Below, one piece after another: positions 9,480 to 19,835 of a stretch of DNA of 64,000 nucleotides. The notes under the pieces were generated by a model that saw only the letters and a list, made by a program, of their open reading frames with translations, searched no databases and was not told where the DNA came from. The DNA lies in the NCBI RefSeq assembly GCF_004359215.1, contig NC_090619.1, positions 1,568,618 to 1,632,617 of the forward strand. The letters run 5' to 3'. Position numbers and translations under genes: made by a program. Source of the DNA: Bremia lactucae. Its lineage: Eukaryota; Oomycota; Peronosporomycetes; Peronosporales; Peronosporaceae. Numbering within the stretch: the stretch's first letter is position 1; every line of letters starts with the position of its first letter.

Positions 9480-10450
9480 TTTACTCCTTATCATCTGGGG
9501 CAGTTACACACAATTTTTGGGTGAGGAGCAACTTTCGTCAAAAGGCCTGCAATTGCTTTTGACGTTGCTGGATCGGTAAGGCGCTCCGCACCGGCTGACT
9601 CCAGCCGTTTTTTTTAAGATCCGTCTCGCCATTGCGATTTCGCAACAATGTCGGATCCACGTCCTCCGCTGTTCTTAGCGGGAGGTCGATCTTTTTGCCC
9701 AGTGTTTCTAGGCACTGGTCGTGGGGCATGGGGCACTACACTGATAGGCGTTGTGGCCCGTCTTTTGACAACGATTACATTTTTGTAACCATTTCAACTT
9801 TAAAGCGATTTTCTCGCTCTCTACATACGAGAAATCCATGGATTCTGGACCTCCATTTTCTTGTCGTCTGGGTGGACAATAAGCACCAGAGTGGGCAAAG
9901 CCTGTTTGAAACTGACTTCTTCCTGTTCCGCTATCGAGATCGCTTGGTCGAGCGGCTACAATTATAGCCGGAATAGGTGGATCTTAACAGGTCTCTGCAA
10001 GACCTTTAAGAAACACAGGCAACTGTGTCTGTTTAAACTAACGATACAACTGATCAGGTTGGACATGTTAAATTTCACTTTCGTCGCATCATCACTAATA
10101 CAGCCTGCTTCTATGGCGTCGTCTAACTCGACAAATTTCCTCAAAAGAGAACTGCCCTAAACTTAAAAATTTCGATCTTTAAGCCTTCGAGTCGACGCGG
10201 AAACGTCGGTCCATTTGCAGCATTTAAATGATGCTGTCTCAGAAGTTCCAATTGCTGAGCACCCTGTTCTCTCAACACCTCCGCAGGTTGAGAGCCTTGC
10301 TGGTGAAGCAAGGCTACTTCTCTCGGGCCGCGTAGGGTTGGTGTTGTATGAACTCGGCTATGGCCATATGCTGTTCATCTCTTCCCAGAGTGTACAGCAT
10401 GGCGACAACGACTGGCCCGCCTACGACTGAACTCATTTGATCGATCGCTC
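9480..10450 (-). pseudogene. Chromovirus gag relic
   Basis: Minus-strand pieces read as oomycete gypsy Gag: NAANGPTFPRRLEGLKIEIF (about 10.23-10.15 kb), LRKFVELDDAIEAGCISDD (about 10.14 kb) and FNMSNL. A zinc-knuckle region, RCQKRGHNAYQCS, lies near 9.75 kb. It is broken by several frameshifts. A related gag, EVDDAIEACPIDNDMT, is on the plus strand near 50.4 kb. Confidence 0.6.
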
Positions 10451-10586
10451 TCCATTCAAGGTCACTCAAATGAATAAACCCTCCACGCGGGCGTGATAAC
10501 TTTCTTGAGGGGCTGGAAAGCTTTCTCCTTCTTCATCCAACATGTCCATGTTGGATGGAACATGCGTAGGTCATTGAACGGACTAC

Positions 10587-10598
10587 GAAGTGCTACCA
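10587..10598 (-). other. Primer-binding site of chromovirus
   Basis: The minus strand reads TGGTAGCACTTC two bases after the LTR end at 10601. It would pair with a tRNA 3' end ...GUGCUACCA. The same site with the same 2-nt spacer recurs near 44121, 49921 and 59701, and degraded near 57418. Confidence 0.7.
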
Positions 10599-10600
10599 GG

Positions 10601-10625
10601 TGTTACGGGGGACCCTTCACTAGTA
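10601..10625 (-). mobile_element. Terminal 25 bp of the chromovirus 5' LTR
   Basis: TGTTACGGGGGACCCTTCAC followed by TAGTA matches the outer end of the 3' LTR (4381-4405). It breaks off at 10625. The rest of this LTR is found inverted at 10837-11316. Confidence 0.75.
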
Positions 10626-10836
10626 CGCAATAAGGTCTTGTGGAAGATCAGTTCGAGCCACATATCCTTCTCATAATGCAACGTCCACTTGCAGTTCATC
10701 CTTGTCACAACTTCGAATGTCAAAATTCTCTTTTCTGTGAGGTACATGTTCCCGAACGGATGGCTCGAAAGCGCCCAGTTCGGTGTGAAGCGTCTAAAAC
10801 CTCGCTTCCAGTGAAGTTCCAAGAATAGGTTCGAAA
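10626..10836 (-). pseudogene. Chitin synthase fragment, part 2 (inverted)
   Basis: Read on the minus strand this gives FGNMYLTEKRILTFEVVTR, the chitin synthase ANMYLAEDRILCFE motif, preceded by LHWKRGFRRFTPNWAL. It ends with codons for ARTDLPQDLIA in a shifted frame. It is antisense to the flanking chitin synthase pieces. Reversing 10626-11316 joins ...DLIA to LISQRECWLNGA at 11317 in frame, so the segment is an inversion rather than an independent copy. Confidence 0.8.
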
Positions 10837-11316
10837 TGGGGTGTCCGCAACATAATTAGTATTTCCTATCAAAGGAATGATAAATATGATTTTTAATGAG
10901 AGGAAATAAATTAAGAAGTACAACATTATTATCTTTATTAATTTTGACTTATATAGTTCCAATAATACCAAATTTAGCTATATTGATGTAATAAGACATT
11001 ATTCCTATTAATTGGTTGATTTAAGTCCAAATCAACCCCGCCAATCGTTTCAAGACACAATTGTGCGGTGCGCGGGGAGGCGCCATACTGAATAAGATAT
11101 TAATACAAAAGTTCAGTAGTAGATAGAAGATCGTTACGTAGGAAACTAAATATATTAAAACAATTTACTTCTCCCTAGTTCCAATCCTTTGAATTACCTT
11201 TGGTAGCTAAAGCCCCTTAGCTACTTAAAAACCTTCCTCTGTACCCTTGTGTATGTGAAGTCTCGAGGCACCTTACCTACACTGTAATCAGTGTAAGGCT
11301 AACTAGAACTGATCAG
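10837..11316 (+). mobile_element. Remainder of chromovirus 5' LTR, inverted
   Basis: About 480 bp of LTR in plus orientation, TGGGGTGTCC... to ...GAACTGATCAG. Together with the 25 bp at 10601-10625 it totals about 505 bp, matching the 509-bp 3' LTR. The break lies between CACTAGTA and CTGATCAG, which are contiguous at 4398-4413 in the other LTR. Confidence 0.8.
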
Positions 11317-12100
11317 TTGATTTCACAGCGCGAGTGCTGGCTCAACGGCGCACTTTGTGCCAAGCTTTTCAGTGTCTCTAATTGAAATTTACTGGGACAG
11401 TGACCACTCGTGCATGCGCAAGCTGGCCTTCCCGATTTTTGACCTGTGTTGTTTGCCGAATACGGCATTTTCGTTTTTATACCGGCAACCTTCAATTGAT
11501 GCTCTATCTTATTCAATATATAGGCTTCCAGCAAAACAGACTTGAATTTATTGACACGTCTCAGTACACACAAGCGGTGAGAGATGGTGCAGTAAAAAAT
11601 TATAATTTATTGTATCTATTTCGGCTACTGGTTGTTATAAAATGGGCAATAGTTTAAGCAAATGAAGCTTAGATATTACGCAGTTTGCCCCACCTTTGCA
11701 TTTATATTGACTGCGTCGTGTCTGCTTGGGCTTGGCGTGTACATGTCAACGCAAGTTACTGTCCAGATCGTCGTGCTCACAACTCTTACGGGTGAAGTCT
11801 TTATCATTGGCCCAGTACTGCATGGTGAACTTCATCGCACTCTATTTAACACTGCTTCCAAGCTTCGTAAACATTTTACGATTTATTCTTTTGCAACTTA
11901 CACAACACCTCATGGAGCACCAAGAGCTTGCATTGTATCCATTAGTAACTGCTTCACTAGAAAACAGTGGGATGGGTGCCTGCAAAGGCGGCGTTGCTAA
12001 GCGCCGCGCTATAGATACGAGTCGTCGTGAAGAATGTGAGCATCTCGAGAACAGGAAGGAGCGTTTCGAGGCATTTCGTACCAACATGCCGTTCTATTGA
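11317..12100 (+). pseudogene. Chitin synthase fragment, part 3 (C-terminal)
   Basis: The fragment starts LISQRECWLNGALCAKLF, corresponding to the conserved QRRRWLNG motif. HSCMRKLAFPIFDL follows after a frameshift. The C-terminal membrane region comes next: VQIVVLTTLTGEVFIIGP and LHGEL in one frame, then LTLLPSFVNI and FTIYSFATY in alternating frames, and a basic tail ending TNMPFY at a TGA (12098-12100). At least three frameshifts make it a pseudogene. It lies downstream of the inverted piece in the original gene order. Confidence 0.75.
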
Positions 12101-13202
12101 ATATTTTTCAATCTCTTTCTTGCCGTTTGAGTGGTGTATTGCGTCCGCTTCTGAGAATATTCAAACTTGTGGCTACCATTAAGTCGTGCGGACTGCTTGG
12201 ATGTTGGCCACTGCCTATATACCACACTATTGATCTCCGTGATAGCGTGTTTAAATAGGTTCAAGTATTTTATGGTACCGACTGCTAGCTGGGAATTTTG
12301 TCAATGCAGTCCCTTCTGCGAACGATCTCTGCTCCGACTTTTGCGTTTGCAGGAATTATACGTTACAGCAGACTTTTATTTAATTTGCGTTAAAAAAGTA
12401 AGAATACCTCGGGAATACACGGCGTACTTTGGTGATATCGGGGACGAATCGGTCATAATGCTTGAGTATTTCGAGTCCTGTCTCGGTGCGATGGAAATTC
12501 GTCCGCAATCAAGTACGGCAGTTCGGCAAACCAGAGCTAGAGACTGTAGACGATGGACCATAGTAATTCGACATGCGTTCGCGATAAACACTACTCGTTC
12601 TGCACAGGTAATTTCGAGGAGCGTCATGAGATTATTGACTCACGTTGCCTACGGGCGTCTTTTGTTCAATCTGATTTAGCAAATCCTTAACTACCTCATT
12701 CACAACGAATGTAATTTGTTTCCTTGATTGTATCGGCACAGTTCAACCCAGGAGTACCTTCTCACCCAGCTCACTCCTATACAATAACACGTATCAACTA
12801 ATATATATATACTATCCTTATGCGTTATATTAACGGGAATTTAAGCAGCAATATCAGTATCGGAAGTCACACAGCTGATTTTAACGTAAGAAGTTAATCA
12901 GGAAAACAAAAAATAAAGTGCTTTGCCAAGGCATCCTCCTTATCACCGAATAATCCGTTTCCAAGGTAGGATATGCTTGTTAAAAAGAGAAGATAACTCT
13001 TCCCTGGGCCAACGCTACCGTCTCCTGGTTCGGTTGTGTTACCACATATATTCACGTCTCGGTCCAGGAATATTAATCTGATTCCCTTTCGATACACGAG
13101 ACTGCATACAAAACGCAGCTCCTTTCACGGCTCTATTGTCAATGAAGGTGGTAGGTGATAACGCTCTCAGATTGACGACAGGATAAATTTGTGCTTTTAT
13201 GC
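12101..13202. other. Unrecognised interior of the TIR element
   Basis: About 1.1 kb between the chitin synthase relic and the right terminal inverted repeat. A plus-strand frame of 170 codons at 12167-12679 resembles nothing I know. Codon use gives no clear support, and an antisense frame also exists. It may be 3' flanking DNA captured with the gene or decayed transposon sequence. Confidence 0.4.
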
Positions 13203-13267
13203 GTTATGATTGGCTATAAGTCGAGGGGGGTACAAATAGCAAAGGGGGTGTACATATAGCAGTGGCC
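13203..13267 (-). repeat. Right terminal inverted repeat of DNA element
   Basis: Inverted copy of 3981-4044, ending GCAGTGGCC at 13267. It is directly followed by ATATTATATTTG, the continuation of the split LTR. Confidence 0.7.
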
Positions 13268-13465
13268 ATATTATATTTGTACAGTTTTACTTTTTTCTGT
13301 ATACTAAGTCTTCCTTAGTATTGACCTTCAGTTGCTTCTAAGCAACTTAATTCCCTTGCTCTGCATGTCGTGTACGTGAAGTATTCGGAAGCAACTCTAC
13401 TTTAACTATTATCAGTGTAATTTAGCTATTACTGAGGCAGTACTAGCGAGAGGTGTCCCGTTACA
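13268..13465 (+). mobile_element. 3' portion of interrupted solo LTR
   Basis: It resumes the LTR broken at 3980 (ATATTATATTTGTACAG) and ends GAGGTGTCCCGTTACA, the inverted complement of the family's LTR start. No primer-binding site follows, so it looks like a solo LTR. Confidence 0.65.
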
Positions 13466-14560
13466 AATGATGGCTTCGCACATCAAAGGCGGTTTTTAGA
13501 TCATCCTCCCATGCAGTACTTCAATTTTTATATCGAACCTTAGAAAGCAATCTCGCGCCCTAATACAACGCGTACCTTAAGAGTTGACAAACGCTGCAGC
13601 TTCACAAGCTGTTCATCAGGACAAACGGCGAATTTGGAATTGCATTCACTACCTGTTCTTAGTCTATGTTCTTTCTCGTATCGACATCCGTGCAATAATA
13701 GATTTCTTTTATCTCGAAGCGCACACAGAAGCCAATTATTAGCGCGTTGACAATGAGCTTGATAGCTACAGGTTACCCAAACGGTACCGAGATGGCGTAT
13801 TATAATTTAATTTTAGTGGAAACTTATCCGTCAGTAAAATAACTTCGCTTAGAACTTACACGATGTTTTTGGAGCGGATACCGCCCACGAAAAGCAACTC
13901 GTCGGCGCGTCGAGACGTCAAAAGATGTGGCTCAACGATGTAATCGCTGATATTAGGTGCATTTTAACAACGACATTAAAAATGAAAGTTGTTAAAGCTG
14001 CAGTATAATTAGGATTCAGTAAAGTACGCCGTTAGTTGTTAGCATGATATAAAGTGATGCCATAATACTTTACGAGTCAAAACGCTGGTAACTTTTGCAG
14101 GTGCTTATTTCTAGAAACTGGATATGACCACACCGTTACACACATGGCTCTTTAAAATTACAACGCATGATTTATTACGTTACCGTCAGTAAGCAATCGT
14201 AAAACGTCTAATAGGAGACCGTCGAGCAGGAGGGTGGACAAAATTTTGTGCATCTAGCCTTAGGAAGCCAAGGTACAGCCACGCACCATAGAGAATCCGG
14301 ACGCTAGGTGCGGCGGCCTCCCAAGTGAGATGTCTAGAAAGGAATCGACTAAGGACGCGGGTACAGGAGTAAATCGGTATGGCCAAGTAATTGAGAAGGC
14401 CGAGAATGAGGCTCATTTTAGTCAGTTTTTTATCGTGAGGAAACGCAACCCTCTCAAGACCTTCTTCAGCCGGTGGCTGGGCGACCAACAGATAAAAATT
14501 TATACTGCGAGGTACAAAAGCGTGGCGAATGGAATGGACAGTCCCTCGAATTATGCGATC
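13466..14560. other. No recognisable gene
   Basis: About 1.1 kb with no motif I can assign. A long minus-strand frame (14737-14186) lies opposite the gypsy protease-RT linker and is treated as a shadow. Confidence 0.4.
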
Positions 14561-15990
14561 CGGATGTTGGTCACGATAAAGGCAAGGCTCGTCAGCAGGA
14601 TAAAGTAGACTCGAATGTATAAAGATTTTATCGAATTCATGGATGTATTCTCTGAGTCCGTACCGTGCGAGTTGTCTAAGGATAAAGGCACTCGACACGA
14701 AAATTGACCTGATTTCAGGTTTGAAATACAGTGTCATGAAGCAGTGGCCATACCCTCATGAACAAGTTTTAGCGATCGACAAATTCTTTGCCGATCGCTT
14801 AGCAGCGGGCCATGTGAGGGAGTCTACATACCCACATAGCTCTCCGAAAAGTGGTCATGGAGCGCTGGTTGTCAGCGTTGCTTTGAGGGTATCAAGCAAA
14901 GCTTGACGTAATATTCAATCTAGATGATTCCGGACAAAGACAGAATATTTCATGCGGTCTGTGGTGCCAGCGATTTTGCAATCAGCTGAGCTTTAATGCT
15001 ATATGACACAGACGGCGCAGGGCGCGTCGTCTGTTATCAATTCCGTCAGGTTCAATCAGCTGACGCAACTAGCCAGTGCATGACAAACGACTCCTTGCCA
15101 TGAAATATGCACTGGCTAAGTTTAGGGTCTATAACTTGGGAGATAGACCGTTTATTGTTTATACGGACCATGCGTCTTTACGCACGGCCGTACAGTCCAC
15201 ACCTCTCGCAATGAATGGCGAGATGGTTACCATTCTTCGCGAAGTATAACTTTTCCGTGGAGTATAAACCAGGAAAACTTAACGTCGTCGCTGATGCCCT
15301 TTCGCGCCGGCCCGAGTATTAGCCGGCTGCACAAATCAACAGTGAGCATAAGGCCACTGTTGCAATTAATGTTCCGTCGTCAACATTACTTGACGACATA
15401 AGACGAGCTTATAAACAAAAATATGCTCTTTAAGGGTTGATAAATTACCTTAAAAATACATTCTAACAATACTTAAAAGGATTGTCGAAATTGTATAAAC
15501 CTTCAACAGATCGCTACACGACACGCAATGGTTAACTGTATCACACAGCCATTGCTGGCAACACACCTCGTGTCGTCATCCCCACTCAAAATGATAAGCG
15601 TTTACGCATTATGCATTATGAGTGTCACGATGCGCCAATAAGTGGGCGTCGTGGACGTGAGAAGACTTGTCTCACGATAAGTCCGACTTCTACTGGCCAC
15701 GCCACTGGATGTTTGCCCGCAAGCACATATGTGCTAGCGAGTTGTTAAAACGTGTGAAGATCAGTGCTTCACCCCGTGCTTCTTTACAACCTCTGCCTGT
15801 TTCCGGCAGAGTGTCGGCAGTCCGTAACTGTGGACTTCGTCTTCAAATTTTCCGACGACGATCATAAGAATTAATGTGTTCCTATTTTTGTTTATCGTTT
15901 CAGCAAGTGGAACATCTTGCTGCAGTACCGGAGTCGATCACAGCCAAAGGCTGTGCTCGTGTTGTTGTTAACACAATATTTCGACTCTAT
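14560..15990 (+). pseudogene. Chromovirus copy 2: RT N-terminus, RNase H and integrase N-part
   Basis: Plus-strand blocks in order. The linker FIEFMDVFSESVPCELSKDK (14620-14690) leads to RT N-terminus KYSVMKQWPYPHEQ and HVREST (to about 14860). A jump to the connection and RNase H follows: FEGIKQSLT, FHAVCGASDFAIS, RPFIVYTDHASLRTAVQS and EYKPGKLNVVADALSRRPEY (about 14870-15330). The integrase zinc-binding and N-terminal parts are at about 15480-15990: LRIMHYECHDAPISGRRG, RVKISASPRASLQPLPV and ending IFRLYG. Stops and frameshifts are common. The RT palm that should sit between RT-N and RNase H is instead downstream, at 15990-16680. Confidence 0.75.
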
Positions 15991-16980
15991 GGGTAACCCC
16001 ACCTTCTGTTTGCGTGGAGCAACAAGAGGATGGCCGATTGTGCTGCGCTCAATAATTTGAACGCTGCAACGGTACCGGCTCAAACGCCGATGCCGCATTA
16101 ATTGCATGTCAAAGAGTACTATCTTTTCCTCAATAAATTTGATGGATGGATTCTATCAGGTTCTTTTGCGTGAACAGGATATTCCGCTCACAGCAGTAAG
16201 CAGCCTAAGAGGTATGCTATGGGAGTGGCTAGTCATTCCACAGGGACTTAGTAATGCCCCTGGGAAACTTAACAGATATGTAATCAATCTGTTGAGATCG
16301 GTGCGGGATTTTGCACCGAGTTATTTTGATGACGTCTTCGTTAATAGCAGAGCCACAAACGGAAAGTCGCACGTTGAAGTACTTGAAGTACATCGTACCC
16401 ACGTCCAAAAGGCTCTTACACTTATGCGTAAGCACAAGTTGTATGCAAATTTCAAGAAGTTTACACTCGCTACAAGCTAGATACCACTTTTTGGGTGCGC
16501 CGGTGGTAAACGCGGTGTACACCTGGATCCGGAAAAGATTCGGGCGATCACCGACTGGCTTGAGCCAGTCGATGCAAAGGAACTTTGAAATTTCCTCGGC
16601 TTAGCGGCGTGCCTGCACAAGTACTCAAGAAATTACGCCGAAATCACAGTACATCTTTCTTCTTTGTTGACGAAAAATGTTGAACTGGTCTCAGATCGAG
16701 ACCCTAAATTGACGGCAGAATGATGGCAAATTGATTCAAATCACTTGGAACACAGTAAAAAATGTCAACTTCTGATCATCCTGAAAAAGATGGTCAGACG
16801 GAGCGTGCAAACCGTATTCTCGAAGAGATACTTCGCGGATACGTCCACTCTTTTAAGAGTTGGAGCGAGTTTTTGCCAATGGTAGAACTTGCCATCAACA
16901 ATTCAGTGCATGCTTCTACAAATCATACACCATTTTTCGTGAATGGCTTACCCACGAATACCTTCCCTGTTTGAAAGTGA
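15990..16980 (+). pseudogene. Chromovirus copy 2: RT palm/thumb joined to integrase core
   Basis: Begins NPTFCLRGATRGW, which normally follows RT-N. The palm frame 16106-16480 has IFSSINLMDGFYQ, LPQG-like IPQGLSNAPGKL and SYFDD. The thumb LHKYSRNYAEITVHLSSLLT-KNVE is followed directly by LVSDRDPKLTAE. The integrase core continues SDHPEKDGQTERANRILEEI, VELAINNSVHASTNHTPFFV (to about 16974). The thumb-integrase junction is the same as in the copy at 7.4 kb, but the missing RNase H/integrase block is present upstream here. Confidence 0.8.
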
Positions 16981-17329
16981 CTCTTTTTCGTAGAGGTGAG
17001 GGTCTCGCTCGAGCAAAGAAATTTTAAGCTCGTGCTCATCACTCATTGGCTTTAAGGTCAATGCGAAGGATACCAATGTTGAATGAATCAACATTAAAGT
17101 GGACGGACTCAGCAATATCAATAATGCTTTGACTGACTTTGATAACGAAGCTGAAAGTCTCAGCATCGAAAACAATAATATTAGTGGGAACAAGAATGCT
17201 CTCACTAATGAGGAGAATGACATGTCCGCAGTGCGGACATGTCGCACTAAAGAAGAAAAAAAAACGAGTCAGCGGGTAAATTCCTGCTGGCCAGGGGAAC
17301 ACTGGTCCGTTTCGTATAGGATTTCATCG

Positions 17330-18160
17330 CTGATGCGGTGGACCGACAGAAATGGAACTCTGACAAAAATGGGAGTGTAAACATTCTTTCATATGTAAAG
17401 GACCTAGTCCTACTGTCTATGGTAAACCTACCAGAACATGTAGTGACGAATGTGGTAAGTAATAAATTACTGCCCAAGTATATCGGCACGTTTCGGGTAC
17501 TACATCGCCACGGCACTGCGTACACGATCGAACTGCCTCGTAGAATACGTACGCATCCTACGTTTATGTTAGGCGTCTCCACCCTTACCATCAGTGCGAG
17601 GCTTCTTCCGATTCCGAATCGCCCCGGAACGGTCAAAGGCGTCTGCTAAAGCCTGATGGTCCCGAGCTAAAGAATAATAGTCTCGGGACCGAGTCGGGTT
17701 CTAATGAACTATACGATCCATTCTTTCCTCCATGAAAGAAAGCTTTAACGAGCTGTCACCAGCTCATTTTGAAGGGACTGATGTGTCCTTTCGTTCGCCA
17801 CGTGGCCAGTCGCAGCTTGCGCACAATTTTTTTGACTGGTCACGAAAATTATTATCAACCGTCATCGCTAACTTTCGGCGACAGGATCGCTCGTGGTCAA
17901 TGTCCTCCCTCAAAAATTGAAGGGTGTGATCCAGATCACGATGTTGATTCGTGTTCGTCGAACGAGGCGAACCCGATTTAGCCCTACCCTCCACATTCAT
18001 TGATGGATTCGAGTGGTGAGAAGCGTTTTCATTTGAACGCATCTCGAACCACCGTGAGATATGGAAGGTTCGAACAAGTTAACTTGTTCGTTGGCGAGGG
18101 TATCCACCCTCGCGCGTCCCGGGTCTCGTTCAACAGTTCGGCGAGACCCATCTTCTCGAC
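17330..18160 (+). pseudogene. Chromovirus copy 2: integrase C-terminus and chromodomain
   Basis: The integrase C-terminal domain is SYVKDLVLLSMVNLPEHVV, NKLLPKYIGTFRVLHRHG and RTHPTFMLGVSTL (17390-17590). A linker follows, then a chromodomain at about 18027-18150: FERISNHREIWKVRTS, a stop in place of Tyr, LVRWRGYPPSR, VPGLVQQFGETH. About 12 residues (the DSWEPRAQ region) are deleted. The antisense ORF overlaps on the minus strand. Confidence 0.75.
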
Positions 18161-18640
18161 AGAGGGTTTATCAGAGAACGAGTGCTTCCCGCATTTGTAA
18201 AAGGATTGGAGGTTCTCGAATTCCCACGCGCATCTCACAAGAGAATGCTTCGTTAGGGGCATTACCTGCGCCCTTATAACAGCATGGATATGAGATTCCC
18301 ACGAGAGGCAATGTATCCCTGTCTCTCTAGACAAACGGTGCAGCTTGTAGCGTGCAACGACCACGGTGCGTTTTTCGAATCGTTCACGAAGAGCATCCAG
18401 TTTGTCAAGCCAGACCTCACGGCCTATGCTTTGCAAATTCTGTACAAATGCCGTCCAAGCTTGGAACAAAGCTTTGGCATCCTTTGCCCGCTTACAACCC
18501 CGTTTGCAGTGCAAAATATTATTGCGTTTATTCCAGGGTGTGCATTGCTACAACTCAGCCACATTAATAATCGGTCTTCACCATGCTGCTTGCTCCACCT
18601 CCAGAACGCATTTATGAGACCCATGAGGAAGAGGGGGTAA
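17620..18640 (-). pseudogene. Antisense Gag-like/coiled-coil ORF of chromovirus copy 2
   Basis: Minus-strand homologue of 5064-6805. It contains GQRMPKLCSKLGRHLYRICKA, then in a shifted frame KLDALRERFEKRTVVVARYK, LHRLSRETGIHC and VMPLTKHSLVRC (18514-18150). The coiled coil LQFLREDIDHERSCRRKLAM (18042-17764) and SLARDHQALADAFDRSGAIR follow, ending about 17620. Its position relative to pol is identical to copy 1: antisense, overlapping the chromodomain and linker. The N-terminal part is lost where a MULE relic begins near 18690. Confidence 0.6.
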
Positions 18641-18689
18641 ACAACGTTTGCGTTGCAAGAAGGTTATTCAACGAAGATATTGCGCACGA

Positions 18690-19745
18690 AGGCTGACAAA
18701 TACCGAAAAACTAGGAAGGTGTGGCTTGCTTGCGCTTATGGTGGTAAGTATATAAACAAGGGCACAACGATACGTCAAACGCCAACAAGGCTTCTTATGT
18801 GCTCATGAGAAGTCACTATTCAGCGACAACTGAATCAAAATGCTGGGCAAAAACGGAGAGTAAGTGTGGTCGTTGCAACACACAATCATGAGGCGCCCGT
18901 TGATCTTGCAGCATTTCCGGAAGCCAGAGCGTTAAATCAGTTGCAGAAGCAGCAAATTTTGAACATTTCAAAGGTAGACCACCTCGATTAATTTTAAATA
19001 ATCAGAATACTGTTATAGAAGATAAACTCGCTACGTTTCCTCTCGGATCTGAAAAAATAGACTGATACCACAAATTTCATCTTCAGGAAAAAACTTCTCA
19101 AAAAGCTCTATATATTGGTAATTTGTGTTAAAACAAATTTTATAAGTTGTTTTTAGTTGACTAAAAGGGCTATTCATAGTTTATAATTAATGGAATTTTT
19201 AATTCTGAAATGGTATATCATACTATTTTATATTTATTCAATTTTTTTTGCTCAATTATTGCTAAATGTAAAAAAAACAAAATTTCGAACATGAGAAAAA
19301 ATCTCTCAAAAAATTTCAAATTAAAAATACAAAAAAACAAAGTGAGTTATCCACAGAATTTTGGATTTCTTTTTACTTGTTTTTTAATACTCTAAGTATT
19401 TTAAGTATTTTAGGCACCCTTAAATCCCAGCTTTTATGCGGGGTTTAGAAGACGAAAAAAAGAGTTTTTTGGATGCGATCAGATCTAGCTTTTCTAGCCA
19501 CTGGACATGATATTTACAATGTGAAAAAAACGTGAACGAGAAGAATTTCTCCTTGAGCATAGCCCTCTTGTAGCGGTACTAGACACACTGGATAAAAATG
19601 CAATTCGGCATGAATTTGATCGAGAGCAATCGTCGAATCAACTCACACGCATCTTTATTGCATCAAAGTCTTGTATCTCAACAGATAAGGACTTTTCTTT
19701 AGAAGGCGTTCTTATAGTGGATTCGACATACAAAACCAACAGGTG
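18690..19745 (+). pseudogene. MULE transposase N-terminal relic (block A)
   Basis: The DNA-binding half reads VWLACAYGGKYINKG, VVVATHNHEAPVDLAAFPEA and LNQLQKQQILNIS (about 18718-18990), resembling FAR1-type WRKY-GCM1 domains. After about 400 bp of very AT-rich sequence (19025-19440) the transposase resumes: VLDTLDKNAIRHEFDREQ, LTRIFIASKSC and EGVLIVDSTYKTNR. The last contains the first catalytic Asp (about 19575-19742). Stops and the insertion make it non-functional. Confidence 0.65.
19025..19440. other. AT-rich insertion within MULE relic
   Basis: Strongly AT-rich sequence with A-runs and no recognisable gene, separating the DNA-binding and catalytic parts of the MULE relic. It may be an intron-like or inserted element; no terminal repeats are evident. 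Confidence 0.4.
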
Positions 19746-19835
19746 AGTAAATTGTTTTAAACATAGACTTTATTTGTACTAAGAGCGGAGAAATCTCGAG
19801 GTTTCAATTTCACTGCTCCATGCCATGGGTGTGGC

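Larger units (their letters stand above)
3981..13267. mobile_element. TIR-flanked DNA element carrying a chitin synthase fragment
   Basis: A 9.3-kb block bounded by about 64-bp terminal inverted repeats and inserted into an LTR. About 6.7 kb of it is a later retroelement. The remaining roughly 2.6 kb holds a chitin synthase fragment and about 1.1 kb of unrecognised sequence. No transposase is recognisable, so the element would be non-autonomous. The 3-bp target duplication would suit PIF/Harbinger or CACTA-type elements, but the superfamily cannot be fixed from the ends alone. Confidence 0.55.

Noticed and set aside
12167..12679. 170-codon plus-strand frame as a real gene
   Set aside because: No recognisable domain, no clear coding bias, and it lies in decayed transposon interior with an overlapping antisense frame.
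14186..14737. 183-codon minus-strand frame
   Set aside because: It lies opposite the plus-strand gypsy linker/RT (FIEFMDVFSESVP...), which has clear homology; the minus frame is a shadow.
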